A stretch of 64,000 nucleotides of DNA, from NCBI RefSeq assembly GCF_014229645.1, contig NZ_JAATOD010000003.1, forward strand, positions 248,001-312,000, given 5' to 3'. The stretch comes from Listeria swaminathanii (GTDB lineage: Bacteria; Bacillota; Bacilli; Lactobacillales; Listeriaceae). Positions 55,324 to 64,000 of this stretch are shown one piece after another (the first letter of the stretch is position 1; the number at the start of each line of letters is the position of its first letter). The notes below the pieces were generated by a model. That model saw nothing but the letters and a program-made list of their open reading frames with translations, was not told the origin of the DNA and searched no databases. A program made the translations under genes and the position numbers.

Positions 55324-55337
55324 TGTAAACGGTTTCG
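55324..55337 (-). promoter_or_regulatory. Candidate cre site (CcpA) before the GH1 operon
   Basis: On the minus strand CGAAACCGTTTACA matches 13 of 14 positions of the cre consensus TGWAANCGNTNWCA, 60 bases before the GH1 start codon. Confidence 0.7.
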
Positions 55338-55442
55338 ACTAATTGGTAAATAGATTTTGGTGCTTTGGGTTCGTGTTTCATATCAATGGTATAAGTTTCT
55401 GAGCTGAAACGCTGTGTTTCGTGCATGTGATTGGGAGAACAA

Positions 55443-55471
55443 TTGACATTTGGGGCAGCATCCCTTATTCT
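55443..55471 (+). promoter_or_regulatory. Promoter of the 36-codon peptide gene
   Basis: TTGACA and TATTCT are separated by 17 bases, 30 bases before the peptide ATG. Confidence 0.7.
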
Positions 55472-55501
55472 ATATGTATTAATGAAAAGAGGTGAGATGA
55501 C

Positions 55502-55612
55502 ATGTTTCTTTTGAATGCGCGAACTAGTATAGCTAAATTTTTGTATATTGTCCGTGCAATTTTTTCCGGTATTGCAGTTACATTGGCGAAGTCTGCCCAA
55601 AAAACTGTATAA
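55502..55612 (+). CDS. Small cationic hydrophobic peptide (36 aa), unknown function
   Basis: A 36-codon frame starting MFLLNARTSIAKFLYIVRAI and ending in SAQKTV. It has AAGAGGTGAG five bases before the ATG, a TTGACA/TATTCT promoter, and a hairpin terminator downstream, so it is a self-contained unit. The peptide has five basic residues, no acidic residue and a hydrophobic middle, giving an amphipathic or membrane-spanning helix. Leaderless bacteriocin, type I toxin or other membrane-active peptide are possible. I do not recognise it as a named family. The unit lies between two convergent-independent genes with nothing else in the gap. Confidence 0.6.
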   Translation: MFLLNARTSIAKFLYIVRAIFSGIAVTLAKSAQKTV

Positions 55613-55685
55613 CGAGAAAAAATGAGAGAAGCATGGAGTCACGCAATCGGTAGTATGGTACTAAATTAGTATTATACTTATAATT

Positions 55686-55716
55686 GGCGTCGGGCGCTTG
55701 TCTGACGCTTTTTTGT
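55686..55716 (+). terminator. Terminator of the peptide gene
   Basis: GGCGTC pairs with GACGCT around a GC-rich loop and is followed by six T. A parS site begins 13 bases later. Confidence 0.65.
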
Positions 55717-55728
55717 TGTCTGGAAAAA

Positions 55729-55744
55729 TGTTTCACGTGAAACA
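55729..55744. other. parS site before the ABC-F gene
   Basis: TGTTTCACGTGAAACA, a full match, 37 bases before the ABC-F start codon. Confidence 0.93.
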
Positions 55745-55780
55745 TTTCTAACATGCTTCCTTGGATAAATGGAGGATAAA

Positions 55781-57391
55781 ATGACAATAGTAGCAATGAA
55801 TGAGGTAGTTAAAAGTTTTACTGGAGATGTAATTTTAGAGAAAGTTTCCCTTCAATTAGAAGAAGGTGAACGCGTCGGTTTAATCGGTCGAAATGGGGAA
55901 GGAAAAAGTACCATTTTGAAGATTTTAAAAGGGGATGAGGGTGTTGACAGTGGGATTGTAACGAGTAAAAAGGGAGCGAGAATTGGGCTTTTAGAGCAAT
56001 TGTCGAGCGTGGATCCTAATATAATAGTAGAACAATATTTGCGGACTAGTTTTGGTGAGCTAGAGGATTTGGAAAAAGAATTGCGTTCATTAGAAGCAGA
56101 AATGGCAACGAATGCAAGCGAAAAACTAATGAATCGTTACGGAGACAAAATGGCATTGTTTGGCGAGCTTGGTGGATATGAGATGGACGCTGATTTGCAT
56201 AAGGTAGTTAATGGTCTGGGGATTGGCGTGTTACTACCGCAGAGATGGGGAGATTTGAGTGGTGGTGAGAAAACGAAGGCGGCGTTAGCTCATTTATTAC
56301 TGCAAAAAACGGACTTATTACTATTAGATGAGCCGACGAACCATTTGGATTTAATGGCGGTGGAATGGCTGACCGCATTTTTACAACATTATTCGGGAAC
56401 CGTGCTCGTTGTTTCCCATGATCGGTACTTTTTAGATGAGGTAGTTCAGAAAATGGTGGAGCTGGAGAATCGTGAGTTAATTGTTTACCATACGAATTTT
56501 TCTGGATATTTAAAGGAACGCGAAGAACGGTTATTACGCGAATTCCAAGATTATAAAGACCAACAGAAGAAGATTAAAAAAATGCAGCAAGCCATAAAAC
56601 GACTGCGGCAGTGGGCAATGCAAGCCAATCCGCCAAATGATGCCATGTTTCGTCGCGCCAAAAATATGGAACGTGCATTAGAACGAATGGAGAAAGTGAA
56701 GCGTCCAGTTTTAACGCAAAAACAAATGCAATTACAATTTGATGAAGCAGGTCGAAGCGGGCAAGAAGTAGTGGTTATGGAGGATTTGAGCAAAACTTTT
56801 GGTGAAAAAGAAATTGTGCGGGATGTTTCTTTGCAAATTAGGCAGGGGGAGCGAGTAGCAATTATTGGTGAAAATGGCGCTGGGAAATCCACTTTGCTTA
56901 AAATAATGGAGGGGAAAGTGAGCCCTGATGGCGGGATGGTTAAGCTAGGTGCGAGTGTGAAAATCGCCTCACTTTCGCAACAAATGGAAGAGCTAAATGA
57001 GAGTATGACTGTACTGGAAGCGTTTCGTGATAAGGTTGCTGTGACAGAAGGAGAAGCGCGGCAGATGTTAGCTGGGTTCATGTTTTATGGAGAGATGGTT
57101 TTTCGGAAAGTGGCAAACATTAGCGGAGGTGAACGAATGCGGCTTAGGCTGGCGCAATTTATCAATATGCCTGTAAATACGTTAGTGCTAGATGAGCCGA
57201 CCAACCATTTAGATATTGCATCGCGTGAAGTTTTAGAGGAAGCTATTCGGACATTTACCGGTACGATTATTACGGTATCTCATGACCGTTACTTTATTGA
57301 TCAGCTATGTTCTAAGGTGATTTGGCTTGAGGATAAGCAATTAACTGTGTACGAAGGGAATTATAGCTATGCGGTTAGTAAACGGGGATAA
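55781..57391 (+). CDS. ABC-F family ATPase
   Basis: A protein of 536 residues from the ATG at 55781 with GGAGG upstream; the ATG at 55769 overlaps that site. Two ATPase domains in one chain and no membrane segments: Walker A GRNGEGKST and GENGAGKST, signatures LSGGEKTKA and ISGGERMRL, Walker B LLLLDEPTNHLD and LVLDEPTNHLD. The linker between them is rich in charged helices (KKMQQAIKRLRQWAMQAN). ABC-F proteins act on the ribosome, in translation control or antibiotic protection. No leader peptide is visible, which favours a housekeeping role. Confidence 0.93.
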   Translation: MTIVAMNEVVKSFTGDVILEKVSLQLEEGERVGLIGRNGEGKSTILKILKGDEGVDSGIVTSKKGARIGLLEQLSSVDPNIIVEQYLRTSFGELEDLEKELRSLEAEMATNASEKLMNRYGDKMALFGELGGYEMDADLHKVVNGLGIGVLLPQRWGDLSGGEKTKAALAHLLLQKTDLLLLDEPTNHLDLMAVEWLTAFLQHYSGTVLVVSHDRYFLDEVVQKMVELENRELIVYHTNFSGYLKEREERLLREFQDYKDQQKKIKKMQQAIKRLRQWAMQANPPNDAMFRRAKNMERALERMEKVKRPVLTQKQMQLQFDEAGRSGQEVVVMEDLSKTFGEKEIVRDVSLQIRQGERVAIIGENGAGKSTLLKIMEGKVSPDGGMVKLGASVKIASLSQQMEELNESMTVLEAFRDKVAVTEGEARQMLAGFMFYGEMVFRKVANISGGERMRLRLAQFINMPVNTLVLDEPTNHLDIASREVLEEAIRTFTGTIITVSHDRYFIDQLCSKVIWLEDKQLTVYEGNYSYAVSKRG

Positions 57392-57448
57392 TCGCCTTGC
57401 TGGAAATCATCCTCAAAATAAATTAGAATGAAGAAAAGAGGTGATGGT

Positions 57449-57979
57449 ATGGAGATAACAGTTGTAAAAGGTGATATTACGGAACAAGATGTGGATGTTA
57501 TTGTGAATGCGGCGAACCCGGGTCTTTTAGGCGGCGGTGGAGTAGACGGTGCTATCCACCAAGCGGCGGGGCCTGATTTATTAAAAGAGTGCCAAGAAAT
57601 CATTAATCGAATTGGTTCATGTCCAGCAGGTGAGGCGGTTATTACATCTGCGGGTGATTTGAAAACGAGCTATATTATTCACGCGGTAGGACCAATTTGG
57701 AAAGAAGGAGAGCATCAGGAAGCAAATAAACTAGCTTCATGTTACTGGAAAGCACTGGATTTAGCGGCCGGAAAAGACTTAACATCTATTGCCTTTCCTA
57801 ATATTTCGACGGGTGTATATGGTGTTCCTAAAAAACTAGCAGCTGAGGTAGCTCTTTATACCGTGCGCAAATGGGCGGAAGAAGAGTTCGATTCTAGCAT
57901 TGAAGAGATACGTTTTGTTTGTTTTGATGAAGAAAACGCCGCACTATATAACGAATTAATAAATAGCGAAGTCGTTTAA
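57449..57979 (+). CDS. Macrodomain ADP-ribose-binding/hydrolysing protein
   Basis: A protein of 176 residues from the ATG at 57449 after AGAGGTGATGG. The macrodomain signature is [23 protein letters not shown] near residue 20, with ISTGVYGVP near residue 120. It binds ADP-ribose or O-acetyl-ADP-ribose and may reverse ADP-ribosylation, as known for MacroD-type enzymes. It lies 57 bases after the ABC-F gene. No sirtuin or ADP-ribosyltransferase is next to it. Confidence 0.92.
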   Translation: MEITVVKGDITEQDVDVIVNAANPGLLGGGGVDGAIHQAAGPDLLKECQEIINRIGSCPAGEAVITSAGDLKTSYIIHAVGPIWKEGEHQEANKLASCYWKALDLAAGKDLTSIAFPNISTGVYGVPKKLAAEVALYTVRKWAEEEFDSSIEEIRFVCFDEENAALYNELINSEVV

Positions 57980-58003
57980 GAGAATAATCTTAGACGGCTT
58001 TTT
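57969..58003 (+). terminator. Terminator after the macrodomain gene
   Basis: AAGTCGTTTA pairs with TAGACGGCTT through two G-T pairs and is followed by TTT. It overlaps the stop codon and is followed by a parS site five bases on. Confidence 0.6.
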
Positions 58004-58007
58004 AAAA

Positions 58008-58023
58008 TGTTTCACGTGAAACA
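58008..58023. other. parS site between macrodomain gene and guaB
   Basis: TGTTTCACGTGAAACA, a full match. The remaining 240 bases to guaB hold a candidate promoter and no gene. Confidence 0.93.
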
Positions 58024-58067
58024 TTTTTTACTATATTTTCTGAATAAAACAACAACGGAAAACCTTC

Positions 58068-58096
58068 TTGACATAGCTCCTAGCTTCTTGTAACAT
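58068..58096 (+). promoter_or_regulatory. Candidate promoter of guaB
   Basis: TTGACA and TAACAT are separated by 17 bases, 171 bases before the guaB ATG. The long leader shows no recognisable riboswitch. Confidence 0.5.
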
Positions 58097-58161
58097 CATA
58101 TTCAATAACTAAAAATATACATTGGCTATTTCAGCATGATTATAAAAGACAAGTCGCATGA

Positions 58162-59733
<1,572 letters not shown>

Positions 59734-59738
59734 GGTCG

Positions 59739-59779
59739 AAAAAGCAGGAATCTCTTCCAAAAGAGGTTTCTGCTTTTTA
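59739..59779 (+). terminator. guaB terminator
   Basis: AAAAAGCAG-AA-CTCTT and AAGAG-TTTCTGCTTTTT pair, with an A-run and T-run. Confidence 0.87.
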
Positions 59780-59893
59780 ATTTCTACTATAAAAATAAGA
59801 AAACCGCGAGAAAACACGAATTTCCTCAAAAGGCTTCAATTAAAGTCATAAAACCGCTATACTGTTTCTATAGAGGAGGCGTGAAAAAAGATA

Positions 59894-61666
59894 ATGATAG
59901 AGCAAGCAAGAGCTATTTTACAGCAAAATTTTGGTTATCAAGACTTTCGAAATGGGCAAGTAGACGTTATTTCGAAACTTTGCGCGGGAGAAGATACGCT
60001 AGCAATCATGCCGACTGGTGGCGGTAAGTCGCTTTGTTACCAGATACCAGCACTTCTTTTTGACGGTTTAACCATTGTCGTTTCTCCGCTAATTTCACTT
60101 ATGAAGGATCAAGTAGATGCGCTAGTCTCCGAAGGGATTGCAGCTACTTTTATTAATAGTACACTGACTAACAGAGAAATAGATATCCGTTTGGATGCCG
60201 CGTTTTCTGGCGAGCTAAAGATGCTATATATTGCGCCCGAGCGAGTTGAAACGCCAGGATTTCAACGATTAATCGAGCAAGTACCAATTTCATTGTTTGC
60301 GATTGATGAAGCGCACTGTATCTCGCAGTGGGGCCATGACTTTCGGCCAAGCTACCTGACACTGTGCGATAGTTTAGATAAAATGACTAGGCGTCCGCTC
60401 GTTATCGCGCTCACAGCGACGGCAACGCAAGCTGTTTCGGATGATATTTGTCGATTATTAAAAATAAATGCGAATTCGGTTGTTAAAACTGGATTTTCCA
60501 GAGATAATTTAGCTTTTCAAGTAGTAAAAGGGCAAGACAAAGACAAATATTTAATTGATTATTTAACAAAAAATGCGACAGAATCTGGCATTATTTATGC
60601 ATCCACACGAAAAGAAGTGGAACGTTTGCATAGTTTCTTGCTTAAAAAAGGCGTCGAGTCTGGAATGTATCATGGTGGCATGACCGATTTAGCGCGAAAG
60701 GATTGGCAGGAGAAGTTTCTATATGATGATATTCGCGTCATTGTTGCGACGAATGCCTTTGGGATGGGAATTAACAAATCCAATGTGCGCTTTGTTATTC
60801 ATTATAATATTCCCCGCAATATCGAAGCGTACTATCAAGAAGCTGGTCGTGCTGGTCGTGATGGGGTTCCGAGTGATTGTATTTTACTATTTTCGCCGCA
60901 AGATAGCCGCATCCAGCAGTTTTTAATTGAACAATCCGAAATGGATGATGAGCGTAAACAAAATGAATTCGCCAAGCTCCGCCAAATGACGGGCTATGGT
61001 TATACGGAAATTTGTTTGCAGAAGTATATTGTGCAATATTTTGGTGATGACGAGGAAAACTGCGGAAAGTGTAGTAATTGCTTAGATACGAGAGAAGCAA
61101 CGGACATTACCATTTTGGCGCAACAAGTTTTTTCTTGTATTAAAAGAATGGGCGAGCGTTTCGGAAAAGTATTGATTGCTAAGGTTTTGACGGGTTCAGC
61201 TGACCAGAAAGTGAAAGACTGGCGCTTTGAAGAGCTCAGCACGTATGGATTAATGAAAGATGCATCGCAAAAAGATGTATTGCAATTAATCGATTACCTT
61301 ACAGCAGAAAAATATTTGCAACCAACTGATAGCCAATTTCCTTCGCTGAAACTGACAGATAGAGCGGTATCGGTTCTACGGGGCGAGCTCAAAGTAGAAC
61401 GCAAACAAGCGAAACGGGCCGAAAAAGTTAAAATTGATGTAAATAGTGACCTTTTCGAGAAATTACGGGAAGTTCGGCGTGAATTGGCAGCGAAACACAA
61501 AGTACCACCATATATCATTTTTTCAGATGAAACGTTACGAGAAATGTGCGCGTATATGCCACAAACGGAAGACGCACTGCTTGAAGTCAAAGGAATTGGC
61601 GCGATGAAACGCGATAAATATGGTGCTGAATTCTTGGCAATTTTGCAAGAAGAGGCAGCGAAATAA
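59894..61666 (+). CDS. recQ: ATP-dependent DNA helicase RecQ
   Basis: A 590-residue helicase. Motif I is MPTGGGKSLCYQIPAL near residue 37, and the DEAH box is AIDEAHCISQWGHDFRP near residue 135. The RecQ C-terminal zinc site is CLQKYIVQYFGDDEENCGKCSNC near residue 375, then a winged helix, then an HRDC domain (residues about 515-590). Start ATG after GGAGGCG. It acts on stalled forks and recombination intermediates. The topoisomerase III gene follows 23 bases later, a functional pair that jointly resolves DNA junctions. Confidence 0.95.
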   Translation: MIEQARAILQQNFGYQDFRNGQVDVISKLCAGEDTLAIMPTGGGKSLCYQIPALLFDGLTIVVSPLISLMKDQVDALVSEGIAATFINSTLTNREIDIRLDAAFSGELKMLYIAPERVETPGFQRLIEQVPISLFAIDEAHCISQWGHDFRPSYLTLCDSLDKMTRRPLVIALTATATQAVSDDICRLLKINANSVVKTGFSRDNLAFQVVKGQDKDKYLIDYLTKNATESGIIYASTRKEVERLHSFLLKKGVESGMYHGGMTDLARKDWQEKFLYDDIRVIVATNAFGMGINKSNVRFVIHYNIPRNIEAYYQEAGRAGRDGVPSDCILLFSPQDSRIQQFLIEQSEMDDERKQNEFAKLRQMTGYGYTEICLQKYIVQYFGDDEENCGKCSNCLDTREATDITILAQQVFSCIKRMGERFGKVLIAKVLTGSADQKVKDWRFEELSTYGLMKDASQKDVLQLIDYLTAEKYLQPTDSQFPSLKLTDRAVSVLRGELKVERKQAKRAEKVKIDVNSDLFEKLREVRRELAAKHKVPPYIIFSDETLREMCAYMPQTEDALLEVKGIGAMKRDKYGAEFLAILQEEAAK

Positions 61667-61689
61667 TATAGAAGAGAGGGTTTTGACAG

Positions 61690-63843
61690 ATGACAAAAAC
61701 ATTAGTGCTGGCAGAGAAACCGTCTGTCGGTAAAGATATTGGCCGGGTACTCGGGGCTAAACAAGGTAAAAATGGTTATTTAGAAGGCGGGAAATATGTA
61801 GTAACTTGGGCGCTAGGACACCTTGTCACGCTAGCTGATCCAGAACGCTACGATTCCAAATATAAAAACTGGAACATGGAAGACTTACCGATGCTTCCAG
61901 AAAAAATGAAACTAGAACCAATCAAGCAAACGAGAAAACAATATGAAACGGTTAAAAAATTAATGAACCGTACAGATATAACAACCATCGTTATCGCAAC
62001 CGATGCGGGCCGAGAAGGAGAACTTGTCGCTCGCTGGATTATTGATTACGCGAAAATCAAGAAACCACTAAAAAGACTATGGATTTCCTCTGTAACCGAC
62101 AAAGCAATACGTGAAGGCTTTGAACATTTAAAACCGGGCAAAGATTACGAAAACTTGTATCACTCGGCTATTGCTCGTTCTGAAGCCGACTGGGTAGTAG
62201 GTATTAATGCTACACGCGCGCTAACAACGAAATACAATGCGCAACTATCTTGTGGCCGTGTGCAAACACCGACACTTGCAATGATTCAACATCGTGAGGA
62301 AGAAATACGCAACTTTAAACCGCGTGAATACTACGGAATTACCGCGTTAACTGAACAAGAATGTTTCACGTGGAACAATGGTCAAACTTTTGATAAAGCC
62401 TTAGCTGAGAAACTAGTAAAATCTTTACAAGGTGAAAGTGCGGTCATTACAGATGTTTCCATGAAAGAAAAGAAGACTTTTTCACCAGGACTATATGATT
62501 TAACTGAACTACAACGCGATGCTAATAATAGATACGATTTTTCAGCTAAAGAAACGCTGAATATTATGCAAACACTATATGAGCGTCATAAAATATTAAC
62601 ATATCCGCGAACAGATTCGCGCTTTATTTCAACGGATATCGTACCAACTCTAAAAGAACGCTTGGCGGCCTGTGGTGTGGGTGAAAATGCTAAAGCTGCC
62701 CGTCAAATCAGCGGGAAACCTATCAAAGCAAACAAATCATTTGTAGATAACAGCAAAGTAAGCGACCATCACGCAATTATCCCAACCGAGCAACCCGTTT
62801 CACTCGGAGATTTAAGCGATAAAGAACGGAAAATTTATGACCTAGTTGTCAAACGTTTCTTAGCAGTGCTTTCAGACCCATATATCTATGAAGAAACTTC
62901 AGTTAAAGCCAAAATTGGCCAAGAAGACTTCACTTTAAAAGGAAAAGTTGTTAAATCACTTGGCTGGAAAAACATTTATGGGGAAGTGCGCGAACCGGAT
63001 CAATTAACCAAAATGCAAAAAGGCGACACAATTCCGGTTAAGCGAGTAAACTTAGAAACAGGCAAAACGAAACCACCAGCAAGATTCAACGAGGCAACTT
63101 TACTTTCTGCAATGGAAAATCCATCTAAATATATGGAAACCTCCAACAAGGCGCTAGCCAAAACACTTGGCGAAACCGGCGGACTTGGAACTGTTGCAAC
63201 GCGTGCAGACATCATCGAAAAGCTATTCAATAGTTTCTCATTAGAAAAACAAGGCAAGGAGATCCAAATCACTTCCAAAGGGCGCCAATTACTAGAATTA
63301 GTTCCGGAAGATTTAAAATCTCCAGAACTAACAGCGCGCTGGGAACAGAAGCTATCCAAAATTGCAAAAGGCGAGCTAGATTATCGTAAATTCACTTCAG
63401 AAATGCGCGATTACGCTAAAAAAGCAGTAACTGAAATCAAACAAAACGATAAAAAATTCCGTCACGATAACATTACATCGCAAAAATGCCCGGATTGCGG
63501 CAAGCCGATGCTAAAAGTGAAAGGCAAACGCGGCACAATGTTAGTTTGTCAGGACCGTGAATGTGGTCACCGCGAATCCGTTTCAAGAACGACGAATGCT
63601 CGCTGTCCAAATTGCCACAAACGTATGGAAATGCGTGGCGAAGGAGACAAACAGATTTTCGTGTGCGCTTGTGGTCACCGTGAAAAACTATCTGCATTCC
63701 AACAACGTCGCGATAAACAGAAAAACAAAAACGTATCTAAAACGGATGTAGCTAAATTCATGAAGAAACAAAACAAGCAAGAAGATGAACCATTCAATAA
63801 CCCAATGGCGGAAGCACTTGCGAAATTGAAATTAGATAAATAG
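61690..63843 (+). CDS. topB: DNA topoisomerase III
   Basis: A 717-residue type IA topoisomerase. TOPRIM: VLAEKPSVGKDIGRVLG at the start and ATDAGREGELVARWI near residue 103. Catalytic Tyr in LTYPRTDSRFIS near residue 310. The C-terminus has two zinc-ribbon motifs (CPDCGKPM...CxxRECGH near residue 600; CPNCHKRM...CACGH). It decatenates and, with RecQ, resolves joined DNA. Start ATG with AGAGAGGG. It contains a parS site and ends in a strong hairpin. Confidence 0.95.
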   Translation: MTKTLVLAEKPSVGKDIGRVLGAKQGKNGYLEGGKYVVTWALGHLVTLADPERYDSKYKNWNMEDLPMLPEKMKLEPIKQTRKQYETVKKLMNRTDITTIVIATDAGREGELVARWIIDYAKIKKPLKRLWISSVTDKAIREGFEHLKPGKDYENLYHSAIARSEADWVVGINATRALTTKYNAQLSCGRVQTPTLAMIQHREEEIRNFKPREYYGITALTEQECFTWNNGQTFDKALAEKLVKSLQGESAVITDVSMKEKKTFSPGLYDLTELQRDANNRYDFSAKETLNIMQTLYERHKILTYPRTDSRFISTDIVPTLKERLAACGVGENAKAARQISGKPIKANKSFVDNSKVSDHHAIIPTEQPVSLGDLSDKERKIYDLVVKRFLAVLSDPYIYEETSVKAKIGQEDFTLKGKVVKSLGWKNIYGEVREPDQLTKMQKGDTIPVKRVNLETGKTKPPARFNEATLLSAMENPSKYMETSNKALAKTLGETGGLGTVATRADIIEKLFNSFSLEKQGKEIQITSKGRQLLELVPEDLKSPELTARWEQKLSKIAKGELDYRKFTSEMRDYAKKAVTEIKQNDKKFRHDNITSQKCPDCGKPMLKVKGKRGTMLVCQDRECGHRESVSRTTNARCPNCHKRMEMRGEGDKQIFVCACGHREKLSAFQQRRDKQKNKNVSKTDVAKFMKKQNKQEDEPFNNPMAEALAKLKLDK
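62362..62377. other. parS site inside topB
   Basis: TGTTTCACGTGGAACA; on the reverse strand TGTTCCACGTGAAACA fits TGTTNCACGTGAAACA exactly. It is in frame as CFTWN of topoisomerase III. Confidence 0.85.
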
Positions 63844-63847
63844 ACAA

Positions 63848-63888
63848 AAACAAAGCGACCCACTCAATATGAGTGGGTCGCTTTGTTT
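63848..63888 (+). terminator. topB hairpin terminator
   Basis: AAACAAAGCGACCCACTC and GAGTGGGTCGCTTTGTTT form a perfect 18-bp stem with a short loop; the T-run is short (TTTG). Confidence 0.75.
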
Positions 63889-63943
63889 GACATAGTCCAT
63901 TGTATACGAAACAATAAAATGGCAATCAATATCAAAAAGGAGA

Positions 63944-63959
63944 TGTTTCACGTGAAACA
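63944..63959. other. parS site overlapping the start of the last gene
   Basis: TGTTTCACGTGAAACA, a full match. It covers the spacer and GTG start codon of the gene that runs off the right edge. Confidence 0.93.
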
Positions 63960-64000
63960 TAATCGATTAATAATTGAAACAGATATTCCGGCCAAAATGC
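63952..64000 (+). CDS. Start of a gene running off the right edge, possibly CocE/NonD-type hydrolase
   Basis: Sixteen codons begin at a GTG nine bases after AAAGGAG and read KHNRLIIETDIPAKM after the start. The ATG at 63943 is in frame but touches the binding site. The segment ETDIPAKM resembles the N-terminus of CocE/NonD-type hydrolases (dIPAKMRDGV), a weak indication. The gene start overlaps a parS site. Confidence 0.45.
   Translation, partial: MKHNRLIIETDIPAKM

Noticed and set aside
56551..57081. A 176-codon minus-strand frame inside the ABC-F gene
   Set aside because: Antisense of a strongly coding gene with low-complexity Ser/Cys-rich product; no start signal.

Overview
The window is a low-GC Firmicute chromosome segment that reads as Listeria sensu stricto, most like L. 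monocytogenes or a close sister species. The evidence is an InlJ-type internalin with a cysteine-ladder LRR, a GshF fusion enzyme, a lactococcin-972-type bacteriocin locus, several beta-glucoside PTS operons, and the order mnmE-mnmG-rsmG ... noc ... parA-parB. Species cannot be fixed from the sequence alone. The region lies on the origin-proximal side of the chromosome: it encodes ParA, ParB and Noc and carries nine consensus parS sites plus three variants across about 49 kb.

Layout. 1-1383: 5' two-thirds or so of inlJ on the minus strand. 1.6-9.2 kb: a large AraC/GH39-like regulator, two M20D amidohydrolases flanking a 14-TM MFS exporter, and a second MFS carrier. 9.3-11.6 kb: an SDR oxidoreductase divergent from a TetR regulator, and a lipoprotein-type DD-carboxypeptidase. 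11.6-15.9 kb: a DnaA-box-bearing intergenic region followed by mnmE, mnmG and rsmG. 16.0-22.2 kb: a seven-gene sugar operon (NanE epimerase, dehydrogenase, mannitol-type EIIBC, HAD phosphatase, EIIA, ROK kinase, RpiR regulator) with a readable promoter, cre site and palindromic operators. 22.3-26.5 kb: noc, small membrane protein, XRE-type regulator, parA, parB, DUF951 gene. 26.6-34.6 kb: catalase with a PerR box, then a PRD/BglG-type activator and a lactose/cellobiose PTS-GH3 beta-glucosidase operon. 34.7-39.4 kb: ychF followed by a run of small immunity-like genes (DUF4265, two SUKH/SMI1-KNR4 proteins, two paralogues of an unnamed family, one gene remnant). 39.5-40.8 kb: an MFS drug exporter preceded by a 23-codon leader peptide. 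41.2-44.7 kb: lactococcin-972-like bacteriocin with its DUF1430 permease, ATPase and small membrane protein. 44.7-50.0 kb: gshF, an ABC-2-type transporter pair and a DUF1129-like membrane protein. 50.1-55.3 kb: RpiR regulator facing a GH1 beta-glucosidase/PTS/ROK operon. 55.4-63.8 kb: an unlisted 36-codon cationic peptide gene, an ABC-F ATPase, a macrodomain protein, guaB, recQ and topB. The window ends in the first codons of another gene whose start overlaps a parS site.

How it fits together. Chromosome segregation (ParA, ParB, Noc) has its genes and many of its DNA targets here: parS sites sit in intergenic terminators and inside mnmG, parB, gshF and topB, and two Noc-type palindromes lie at 37.8 and 50.1 kb. 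Three carbohydrate operons carry cre-like sites, suggesting catabolite control. The immunity-like cluster beside a bacteriocin operon and an exporter with a leader peptide forms an accessory competition/defence region between the housekeeping genes ychF and gshF. From memory of L. monocytogenes EGD-e, the bvrABC genes (expected next to the catalase) and a beta-glucoside PTS cluster (expected next to gshF) are missing here.
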